A stretch of 10,442 bases of DNA from Litorimonas sp964425355 (GTDB taxonomy: Bacteria > Pseudomonadota > Alphaproteobacteria > Caulobacterales > Maricaulaceae), in contig CAYRMO010000100.1 in NCBI GenBank assembly GCA_964425355.1, positions 1 through 10,442 of the forward strand, read 5' to 3'. Both the position numbers and the translations under genes were made by a program. Each line of letters begins with the position of its first letter. The stretch's first letter is position 1. The notes beneath the pieces are model-generated. The model did not search any database, had not been told where the DNA came from, and saw only the letters and a program-made list of their open reading frames with translations. Of the stretch, positions 1-5,593 are shown piece by piece.

Positions 1-641
1 ATACCGATGGGCGTCTGGTTGGCTTGATGACGGTTGATGATATCATCGAGATTATCCAAGACGAAAACAAAGAAGATATTCTGGCTCTGGCCGGTGTTTC
101 TGATGCTGGATTGGCGGATACACCATTTGAAACCGTTCGCGCAAGAGCGCCCTGGTTATTTGTGAATTTACTCACGGCCGTTCTTGCGAGTATTGTTATT
201 GCGCGGTTTGATTATGCAATTTCTCAAATTGTTGCTCTCGCCATCCTCATGCCAATCGTTGCCAGTATGGGAGGCAATGCCGGTACCCAGGCCTTAACGG
301 TGGCGGTTCGAGCCCTGTCTGAGCGAGAACTAACATCGCAATCGGCTTGGCGAACTGTGCGACGCGAAGCTTTGGCGGCGGTAATCATTGGCGTCATTTT
401 TGCAGTCGTTCTGGCTGTTATTTCCTATATCTGGTTTGGCGATAGAACACTGGCTTTGGTCGCCTTTATCGCCATGTTCGTGAACCATATATTTGCTGGA
501 TTAGCCGGAATTGCTGTTCCACTTGGCCTCAAACGCGTGGGCGCGGATCCGGCTGTAAGTTCATCCGTATTTGTAACGACGGTGACTGATATTATTGGGT
601 TTTTCGCCTTTTTGGGCACGGCTGCACTCCTTCTTCTCTAA
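1..641 (+). CDS. mgtE: Magnesium transporter MgtE, C-terminal part (partial)
   Basis: This is the 3' part of an inner-membrane Mg2+ channel of the MgtE family; the gene begins before the window, and the reading frame is open from base 3. The first residues (TDGRLVGLMTVDDII) are the end of the second CBS domain, which senses cytosolic Mg2+ in this family. A connecting helix follows, and then several hydrophobic segments form the pore domain. Family motifs are visible: the PIVASMGGNAGTQ segment around 250-290, and DPAVSSSVF followed by TTVTDIIGFF near the C-terminus. The aspartate of TDIIGF (codon 588-590) matches the pore Asp that binds Mg2+ in characterised MgtE proteins. The protein ends in a short hydrophobic tail, as is usual. 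About 95 bases separate it from the next gene, so transcription from it could reach spmX, although spmX seems to have its own promoter. The family call is very secure. Confidence 0.95.
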   Translation, partial: TDGRLVGLMTVDDIIEIIQDENKEDILALAGVSDAGLADTPFETVRARAPWLFVNLLTAVLASIVIARFDYAISQIVALAILMPIVASMGGNAGTQALTVAVRALSERELTSQSAWRTVRREALAAVIIGVIFAVVLAVISYIWFGDRTLALVAFIAMFVNHIFAGLAGIAVPLGLKRVGADPAVSSSVFVTTVTDIIGFFAFLGTAALLLL

Positions 642-665
642 AAACATTCACCTCACGCGCGAATT

Positions 666-681
666 CGGCCCAGTCTTTGCA
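666..681 (+). promoter_or_regulatory. Putative sigma-54 (RpoN) promoter of the spmX-like gene
   Basis: The sequence CGGCCC-AGTCT-TTGCA matches the sigma-54 consensus TGGCAC-N5-TTGCW. The -24 GG (667-668) and -12 GC (679-680) are both present at the correct spacing, and the whole -12 element TTGCA is exact; two of the six -24 element bases differ. A start site about 12 bases after the GC would lie near 691, giving a leader of about 45 bases before the ATG at 737. In Caulobacter, spmX is known to be transcribed by sigma-54 with the activator TacA, so position and gene identity support each other. No activator site was identified. Confidence 0.6.
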
Positions 682-698
682 AAGTAAAACCTGAAACC

Positions 699-715
699 AC
701 CGGCACGACTCCGGT
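699..715 (+). other. Small GC-rich hairpin in the spmX leader
   Basis: ACCGG (699-703) and CCGGT (711-715) form a 5-bp perfect stem with a 7-base loop, followed by TTTGTAACGTTTT. It lies in the inferred 5' leader of the next gene, or could be a weak terminator for mgtE; the U-tract is poor. GACTC at 707-711, overlapping the loop and the right arm, is also a GANTC site, the target of the cell-cycle methyltransferase CcrM in Caulobacter relatives. Confidence 0.25.
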
Positions 716-736
716 TTGTAACGTTTTGGGACGAGT

Positions 737-2131
737 ATGAATGACAAGCTCAAAATCTCTGATACTGGCTTAAAGCTTATCAAGGCCTATGAGGGCTATC
801 GGCCTGTGGACCGCGAACTCATTACGGGCCAACGTATCGTCGGATACGGCCATCGTCTTTATCACGAAGATGCCGTCAGAATGACGAAGGTTGAGGCCGA
901 AGAAACGCTGCGGATTGATCTCGAGCCATTTGAGGATATGATCAATACGGAAGTCCATGCGCCGCTCACACAAAGTCAATTTGATGCGCTGTGTTCATTT
1001 GCCTTTAATATTGGCCCCAAGGCTTTCCTAACGTCCGATACGCTTCGGGCCCTAAATAATGGTCGTCCCCTAGATGCCGCCAATGGGCTAGATATCTGGC
1101 GAAAGTCGGAAATTTCAGGAAAGACCTATGTTGTAGATGCGCTTATGCGACGTCGCACAGCCGAAAAAGCCTTGTTCTTAAGAACTGAAGGCGATCTTCC
1201 AGCTGGTCGCGAAGACCTCCCTCCGATTGAGGATACAACGATTAAAGGTCTTTCGACAGAAGATGCCTTACCCGTATTCTCATCTGACGATGCGAATGGA
1301 ATCGTGGCAAGTGCTCCGTTTGACGCGGCGTCTCCGCAATATAGGCGCCGAGAAGATGGGCCCGCTGGCCCCTTGGCATCCACAGAAATCGAATTTGAAG
1401 ATGATGAGGACGCAGAGACTGTCATTGCTGATGATGATATTATGCGACTTCTCCCAGAAGACGAGATCATTGAGCCAGAATTCACTGACCCAGAAACCGC
1501 AGAGGACGCAGATGGAGTTGGGTCTGAAGCTGATGAAGACTTTGTGTCGGAGGAAGAGGATATTGCGGAACGGACATCTCCGATCGCCGAAGCCGCGACG
1601 GATATTATTGCCCGATTAGATGCGCTTATTGAAGACGCCGGAGAGGCTGATGAAACGGTTCAAGATGACTGGCCCGAAAGCTTGATTGAGGCTGAAGAAA
1701 CATCAGAAAAGGCTTTGGTAACGGATAATGTTGTCGAAATGGTTCCGGATAAGGTCACGAATGAGGTTGAGCCATTGGATATCAAATCGCCCGACCTGGT
1801 TATTGATGAACTTGCTCAGGATGATGCCACGCGAACAAAGTTGGATGTGACATCACCTAGAACCGATTCTGCGGCCAAATATGTTCAACAAATTACATCA
1901 CCAGATGAGATGGCTGAGATTGAAGTTCAAACGGGCTCTGCGGGACTTTGGATTCCTGTGATCCTTGGATTCTTGCTTTTTGGCCCGAGTGTCGCTGCAT
2001 ATTTAAAAGGCGCGGAACAGCTTTTTGGTGAATGGGGACCGAGTTTGGTATTTGCCGGTGCCGTTATTGGATTATTCCTTATCGCAATGGGCATTTACGC
2101 CGCATTAAGGATAAAATCAAAAAATCAATAA
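737..2131 (+). CDS. spmX: SpmX-like polarity protein: degenerate GH24 muramidase domain, acidic linker, two TM helices
   Basis: In Caulobacter, SpmX marks the stalked pole, where it recruits and activates the histidine kinase DivJ; it oligomerises through a muramidase-fold domain and contacts PopZ. This 464-residue protein has the same order of parts. Residues 1 to about 152 are a GH24 (T4 lysozyme-like) domain with IKAYEGYR (Glu19), VGYGH (35-39), QFDALCSFAFNIG and the C-terminal RRRTAEKALF motif. Residues about 155-395 are low-complexity and strongly acidic, probably disordered. Residues about 404-423 and 435-458 are two hydrophobic helices ending in a short basic tail. No signal peptide is visible, as expected for a cytoplasmic enzyme-like domain tethered by its C-terminus. 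By spacing against T4 lysozyme, Glu11 is kept as Glu19, but Asp20 corresponds to Leu28 and Thr26 to Ile34, so lytic activity is doubtful. The start has a weak GGGACGAG ribosome-binding sequence. A plain prophage lysozyme is less likely, given the linker, the TM pair and the lack of phage neighbours. Confidence 0.82.
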   Translation: MNDKLKISDTGLKLIKAYEGYRPVDRELITGQRIVGYGHRLYHEDAVRMTKVEAEETLRIDLEPFEDMINTEVHAPLTQSQFDALCSFAFNIGPKAFLTSDTLRALNNGRPLDAANGLDIWRKSEISGKTYVVDALMRRRTAEKALFLRTEGDLPAGREDLPPIEDTTIKGLSTEDALPVFSSDDANGIVASAPFDAASPQYRRREDGPAGPLASTEIEFEDDEDAETVIADDDIMRLLPEDEIIEPEFTDPETAEDADGVGSEADEDFVSEEEDIAERTSPIAEAATDIIARLDALIEDAGEADETVQDDWPESLIEAEETSEKALVTDNVVEMVPDKVTNEVEPLDIKSPDLVIDELAQDDATRTKLDVTSPRTDSAAKYVQQITSPDEMAEIEVQTGSAGLWIPVILGFLLFGPSVAAYLKGAEQLFGEWGPSLVFAGAVIGLFLIAMGIYAALRIKSKNQ

Positions 2132-2182
2132 TTCAGGCTTTTGTTAAAGGTAATCACAAGAAATGTCCGGTAGAAGGATCGC

Positions 2183-3184
2183 ATGTTAATCGCTGCTTCA
2201 AATCCATTCGAAATCGAAGCCGAAACGGTTTTGCCGTCCCCGGCGCCCCGCTCTATGATTACAGAGTGGTCCGAGGCGAATTCTAAAAAGTTCCAAAAAG
2301 AAATTATGAGTTTTGGGCATAATTTGGCTGGAACAGGTTTGTTTACAGATGCTGCACTTATAAATCTGCTGGAGCGCCATCCGTCTGAATTGCTTGACGT
2401 TTGTACAATGGGACAGGCTGATCATCCGCACTTCCCAAATAAATTTAGAACGGGTGATTTCCGTGAAGCGTCCGGCGAGACCTTGTTGAAAGCCGCAAAA
2501 GCTGGTCGCGTGTGGATTAATTGTCGCGAAGCTATGAATGTTCATAAGGACTATAAAAACGTCCTAGAAATGATGTATGGCGACCTCGCGGAAAAGACGG
2601 GAAATACGGCATTTAATCCACGTGGGGGTATTTTGATTTCAAGTCCCGTTGCAAAGGTTCCCTATCACTTTGATAAGACGGAAACGCTTTTGTGGCATGT
2701 GCGTGGTAAAAAGCGGATGTATATTTACCCACTGGCTCAAAAATTCATTTCAGATGAGTCGTATGAAAATACCCTGACGAATGCCATTGATGATGACATT
2801 CCATATGACGAGGCTTTCGAAGCCTTTGCAAAAGCCATTGATATTCCTGAAAATACAGCTTTGTGTTGGAGATTAAACGCCCCGCACCGGGTCGATAATC
2901 AGACATTTTGCGTCTCAGTGACGACCGAGTATTCAACGCAAGAATCAGGCATGAAGAATGCGGCAATGCTGACAAATGCGACACTTCGTCGGCGTTTTGG
3001 CATGAACCCGTCCTATTCCAATGATAGCCGATTGACGCGGAAAGTGAAATCGATTGTCGGGCGTGCCTTAAGCAAGACCCCGCTAGTACCAGATTCAACA
3101 GAGCCAGACATGGTCTCATTTAAGATTGATGATGTTGCTAAAGACTTTATCGTCGATGTGGAACCTTTTATCCGCAACTTCTAG
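2183..3184 (+). CDS. Cupin-like JmjC-domain protein, putative Fe(II)/2-oxoglutarate oxygenase
   Basis: This 333-residue protein is probably cytoplasmic, with no signal peptide or membrane segment. The central part has the features of a JmjC/cupin-like oxygenase: an HxD metal pair (His162-Phe-Asp164, in VPYHFDKTETLLWHVRGKK), a lysine-rich strand followed by MYIYP, and a second histidine in APHRVDN (His235). Together these would complete a 2-His-1-carboxylate iron site. Members of this fold hydroxylate proteins, RNA or small molecules, but the substrate cannot be told from the sequence. The C-terminal ~80 residues, starting around LRRRFGMNP, are basic and then mixed, with no recognised motif. 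The start is supported by AGAAGGA (2172-2178) just before the ATG. It begins 51 bases after the spmX-like gene, with no terminator between them, so the two are probably co-transcribed. The fold call is fairly firm; the enzyme function is inference. Confidence 0.72.
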   Translation: MLIAASNPFEIEAETVLPSPAPRSMITEWSEANSKKFQKEIMSFGHNLAGTGLFTDAALINLLERHPSELLDVCTMGQADHPHFPNKFRTGDFREASGETLLKAAKAGRVWINCREAMNVHKDYKNVLEMMYGDLAEKTGNTAFNPRGGILISSPVAKVPYHFDKTETLLWHVRGKKRMYIYPLAQKFISDESYENTLTNAIDDDIPYDEAFEAFAKAIDIPENTALCWRLNAPHRVDNQTFCVSVTTEYSTQESGMKNAAMLTNATLRRRFGMNPSYSNDSRLTRKVKSIVGRALSKTPLVPDSTEPDMVSFKIDDVAKDFIVDVEPFIRNF

Positions 3185-3228
3185 ATTTGGCGATCACATC
3201 GTCCTCTTGCAATTTATGAAAACATAGG

Positions 3229-3263
3229 TTCAGAAAATGGGCCCTATTTGCCTATTTTCTGAA
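3229..3263. repeat. Long near-perfect inverted repeat between the JmjC-like and DUF1489 genes
   Basis: The left arm (3229-3242, TTCAGAAAATGGGC) pairs with the right arm (3250-3263, GCCTATTTTCTGAA) over 14 positions, with only one G-U pair, around a 7-base loop. No T-run follows the right arm, so it is not a classical intrinsic terminator. It could act as an mRNA processing or stability hairpin, a factor-assisted terminator, or a DNA operator with dyad symmetry. It overlaps the ATG at 3237, which argues against that codon being the start of the next gene. Confidence 0.65.
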
Positions 3264-3308
3264 GCATATTCGGGTTTAACTTATCGCAAAATGCACTACA
3301 AAGGCGAT

Positions 3309-3740
3309 GTGACGATTCACTTACAAAAGCTATCCGTCGGATCGGAGTCGATACAAACATTGACTGACTGGCAAGACCATGTTGTTTCAAAACGACGTCA
3401 ACAGGGGCTGTCGGCCCATCATGTTCACGTCACCCGAATGTTTCCCAAGCGAAAAGATGCGCTCTTAGATGGTGGATCGATATATTGGGTTATCAAAGGC
3501 CAATTCATTTGTCGCAATAAGATTGCGGCTTTAGAAGAGACAACGAAAAACGGACACCGGGCTTGTGCTATATTGATGGAACCGAAACTTATTGCTGTCG
3601 TGCCTGTTCCACGCCGTGCTTTTCAGGGGTGGCGATATTTACAATCATCAGATGCTCCCGCTGACTTAGCGACTGCCGGAGACGCGGCGGATTTACCACC
3701 TTCATTTCGGGCTAAGCTATTAAATATTGGTGTGTGGTAA
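3309..3740 (+). CDS. DUF1489 family protein
   Basis: This is a small, soluble, uncharacterised protein of the DUF1489 family, which I associate with Alphaproteobacteria. Recognisable conserved blocks, numbered from the start chosen here, are HVTRMFPKR (40-48), DGGSIYWVIKG (54-64) and PRRAFQGWRYL in the C-terminal half. No catalytic motif, signal peptide or membrane helix is visible, and no function is known to me. The frame stays open upstream to ATG codons at 3291 and 3237. I prefer GTG 3309 because it gives VTIHLQKLSVG, which resembles the usual family N-terminus (M-x-hydrophobic-x-x-x-KLxVG), gives about 143 residues, and has AAAGG (3300-3304) at a workable distance. The 3237 start lies in a hairpin and adds 24 residues that do not look like the family. 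Family call secure, start moderately so. Confidence 0.8.
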   Translation: MTIHLQKLSVGSESIQTLTDWQDHVVSKRRQQGLSAHHVHVTRMFPKRKDALLDGGSIYWVIKGQFICRNKIAALEETTKNGHRACAILMEPKLIAVVPVPRRAFQGWRYLQSSDAPADLATAGDAADLPPSFRAKLLNIGVW

Positions 3741-3771
3741 AAAAGATTTCGCGGAATTCAATTTAAATGGG

Positions 3772-3857
3772 ATGAGCTTGAAATTCATGGCTGAGACAGC
3801 GAAAAAATTCAGATTCGAAAGGCCAGAGAATCAGATATTCCTGCAATCAGACACATC
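3772..3857 (+). other. Apparent frameshifted 5' end of the GNAT gene at an A6 run
   Basis: In the GNAT frame, bases 3813-3857 encode IRKARESDIPAIRHI, a typical first strand and helix of a GNAT fold, but this frame has a TGA at 3792-3794 and no ATG, GTG or TTG between that stop and 3858. In another frame, ATGs at 3772 and 3787 give MSLKF and MAETAKK and run into the six-A run at 3802-3807. One extra A, or a -1 slip there, would join them as MAETAKKIQIRKARESD. This could be a sequence error, a real mutation, transcriptional slippage or a non-canonical ATT start (3807 or 3813). Confidence 0.6.
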
Positions 3858-4328
3858 ATGGATTTAGCGATCCGAGAGCTTCAGAAAGCGTATCTATCGT
3901 CTTCCCAAATCGAAGCGTCTTTTCAATCAATGGGGCTTGATAGCCAATTAATAGAAGATGGCACCTATTTTTGTGCGCTAGCCCAGAAAGCTATCATTGG
4001 TTGTGGGGGTTGGTCTTTCCGTGCAACGCGCTATGGCGGTAATCATTCAGCGGGCAGGGACACGCGAAAGCTGGACCCCAACTCTGAACCAGCTCGAATT
4101 CGAGCCATGTATACGCATCCGGACCATACACGTCGGGGCATAGGGCGACAAATATTGCGCGCATCAGAAAACGCAGCCAGAGCTGATGGCTTCAAAACCA
4201 TGGAAATGGTCGCGACTTTGGCGGGAGAACGACTCTATTCAAACTGTGGCTATCAAGTTGAATCGCGTTGGTTTGACAAAACAGGACTCGTTGATGTTCC
4301 AGTCTTGACAATGGTCAAGACGCTATAG
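3858..4328 (+). CDS. GNAT family N-acetyltransferase (5' end uncertain)
   Basis: This is a GCN5-related acetyltransferase that would move an acetyl group from acetyl-CoA to an amine; the substrate is unknown. Motif A is clear: ARIRAMYTHPDHTRRGIGRQIL, written here as two parts (strand ARIRAMYTHP, then the pyrophosphate-binding loop RRGIG at residues 92-96), followed by a helix. A late strand and turn, LYSNCGYQVES, is the usual GNAT motif B region. From ATG 3858 the protein has 156 residues but lacks the family's first strand and part of the first helix, which are encoded just upstream in the same frame (see the separate entry for 3772-3857). No good ribosome-binding sequence precedes 3858, so that start is given only as the first in-frame ATG. 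The stop codon lies inside a 12-base palindrome. The gene is convergent with the downstream carboxypeptidase gene. Confidence 0.8.
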   Translation: MDLAIRELQKAYLSSSQIEASFQSMGLDSQLIEDGTYFCALAQKAIIGCGGWSFRATRYGGNHSAGRDTRKLDPNSEPARIRAMYTHPDHTRRGIGRQILRASENAARADGFKTMEMVATLAGERLYSNCGYQVESRWFDKTGLVDVPVLTMVKTL

Positions 4329-4380
4329 CGTTATATTCCACTTATACGCGTAAAGAGGCGTATATATGGCTTCCACGCCT
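4320..4380. terminator. Palindrome-rich convergent intergenic region, possible terminators
   Basis: Several overlapping dyads lie between two converging genes. ACGCTATAGCGT (4320-4331) is a perfect 12-base palindrome over the GNAT stop codon. TATACGC (4343-4349) pairs with GCGTATA (4358-4364). AGGCGT (4356-4361) pairs with ACGCCT (4375-4380), followed by ATTCTTTATT. The last two hairpins share bases and exclude each other. Only the last is followed by a T-rich stretch on the + strand, so it is the best terminator candidate for GNAT; none is a strong intrinsic terminator. Confidence 0.35.
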
Positions 4381-4385
4381 ATTCT

Positions 4386-5468
4386 TTATTGCGGGGCAAT
4401 TAGCCAACAAGAGGTATGCGCGACCTTGCAAATAGACTTAGCGTTTTGTGCTGTAAGACCTGAAATTTTTACGTGATAAACAGGTCGCCCTTTTACAAAA
4501 CCACTCGAATAGGTCGCGGGTGAATTTTTTGCCAATTCAGAAACCTTTTGTTTGACGTCATTCTCTGACGGCAGGTTACGAAGCGCGACAGCCCATGCCC
4601 CTGTTTGCAGCGGGGTGTGCGACCCGCGTAAGACTAAACTGGGTTTGGCTGTTGAAACGGCCACATATGTAGAGGCTTTTGGGACAACGCCCATGACATC
4701 GAAACCGCGTTCGATAAGATCTCGCATATGTTGATTTCGACTTTTCCCACTGGCGCCGCCAAGGACAATTGCGATTTGGCGGCGGCCATTCCGCGTTGCA
4801 CTGACCATGAGGTTAAATCCGGATGCATTTGTATAGCCGGTTTTAAAGCCGTCAACTTCAACCATGTCATGCAAGAGGGCATTCGTATTTTTTTGTCCCC
4901 GAAAATATTTTTGCCCGAAATAGTGATAGCGCGCGCGGTGATTCGTCAGAATAGAATGGGCGAGTTTTGCCATATCACGCGCCGTTGTGACTTGATCTGG
5001 ATGGGGAAGTCCATTGGGTGTTCGAAAGACGGTGCGTTGCATGCCTAATTGCGCGGCCTTGGCATTCATGATCTTGGAGAATCCGTCCACTGACCCACCT
5101 AGGCGTTCGGCAAGCACGACAGCGGAATCGTTATGACTGCGTACGGCAACAGATTGAATGAGCTCTTCAACCGTGATTTTTTGACCCGCTCTCAAGCCGA
5201 GTTCCACAGGAGGTGTGCGGGCAGCGTTTCTTGAGACTGTGAGTTTTTCATCGAGCCTAAGCGCTCCAGCATCTAAGGCGTCAAAAACGATATGCAAGGT
5301 CATGACCTTGGTAAGACTGGCCGGATAGCGTGTTTCATCAATTTGTCTGGCATGCAAAACGTCTAACGTATCGGCATCAACTATGATCGAGGCATAGCGA
5401 TTTTGAGCCTGCGCAGGGAATACGGACGCCAAAAGAAAAATCAGAACACATATAGCTCTAAGACACAT
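4386..5468 (-). CDS. D-alanyl-D-alanine carboxypeptidase (PBP5/6 type, S11) with C-terminal SPOR-like domain
   Basis: This periplasmic low-molecular-weight penicillin-binding protein removes the terminal D-alanine from peptidoglycan pentapeptides and so limits cross-linking. It has 360 residues. A signal peptide covers residues 1-21 (basic start, hydrophobic core, PAQA before Gln22). The serine peptidase S11 motifs are complete: SxxK as Ser51-Leu-Thr-Lys54, the second motif as Ser111-His-Asn113 (usually SxN), and Lys209-Thr-Gly211 in FKTGYTNASG. TPNGLPHP is also typical of the family. Residues about 290-356 (GAWAVALRNLP to TSCWLI) look like a SPOR domain, the module that binds denuded glycan at division sites, instead of the amphipathic anchor of E. 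coli PBP5. Such SPOR-tailed enzymes are known in Alphaproteobacteria. The ATG at 5468 lacks a strong ribosome-binding sequence. The gene is divergent from clpS, with a shared ~125-base intergenic region. Confidence 0.9.
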   Translation of the reverse strand: MCLRAICVLIFLLASVFPAQAQNRYASIIVDADTLDVLHARQIDETRYPASLTKVMTLHIVFDALDAGALRLDEKLTVSRNAARTPPVELGLRAGQKITVEELIQSVAVRSHNDSAVVLAERLGGSVDGFSKIMNAKAAQLGMQRTVFRTPNGLPHPDQVTTARDMAKLAHSILTNHRARYHYFGQKYFRGQKNTNALLHDMVEVDGFKTGYTNASGFNLMVSATRNGRRQIAIVLGGASGKSRNQHMRDLIERGFDVMGVVPKASTYVAVSTAKPSLVLRGSHTPLQTGAWAVALRNLPSENDVKQKVSELAKNSPATYSSGFVKGRPVYHVKISGLTAQNAKSICKVAHTSCWLIAPQ

Positions 5469-5492
5469 GATGTTCTGCTAGGGCAAAACATG

Positions 5493-5517
5493 TTAGGACA
5501 TAGTTAATAAATCTTAA
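5493..5517. promoter_or_regulatory. CtrA-box-like sequence in the dac/clpS divergent intergenic region
   Basis: TTAG (5493-5496), seven bases, then TTAA (5504-5507) matches the CtrA full site TTAA-N7-TTAA with one mismatch and correct spacing. A third TTAA at 5514-5517 lies six bases further on. CtrA is the cell-cycle master regulator of alphaproteobacteria such as the lineage inferred here. The site could serve either divergent gene. The region is AT-rich, so chance occurrence is a real possibility. Confidence 0.3.
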
Positions 5518-5593
5518 GATATTGCCGAGTTTATACATAAGTTTAGGCAATGGAGGGTTTTCACATCCGGCTTCAATTCCTATCATAGGTCCA

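Noticed and set aside
701..718. GGCACG...TTTG as an alternative sigma-54 promoter
   Set aside because: The -24-like GGCACG is good but the distance to the TTTG is several bases too long and GC is missing at -12; the 666-681 match has correct spacing.
737..1200. Prophage endolysin
   Set aside because: There are no phage neighbours, holin or integrase; the catalytic Asp and Thr positions are changed and the protein continues into a linker and two TM helices.
1126..1485. Open frame of 119 codons on the minus strand opposite the spmX linker
   Set aside because: It is antisense to the acidic coding region; its Ser/Ala-rich low complexity is the expected by-product of Asp/Glu codons on the other strand, and it has no family resemblance.
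2032..2286. Short + strand open frame bridging the end of the spmX-like gene and the next gene
   Set aside because: It overlaps both well-supported genes in a different frame and resembles no family.
5504..5517. TTAA-N6-TTAA as a CtrA box by itself
   Set aside because: The spacing is one base short of the N7 consensus; the overlapping TTAG-N7-TTAA is the better candidate.
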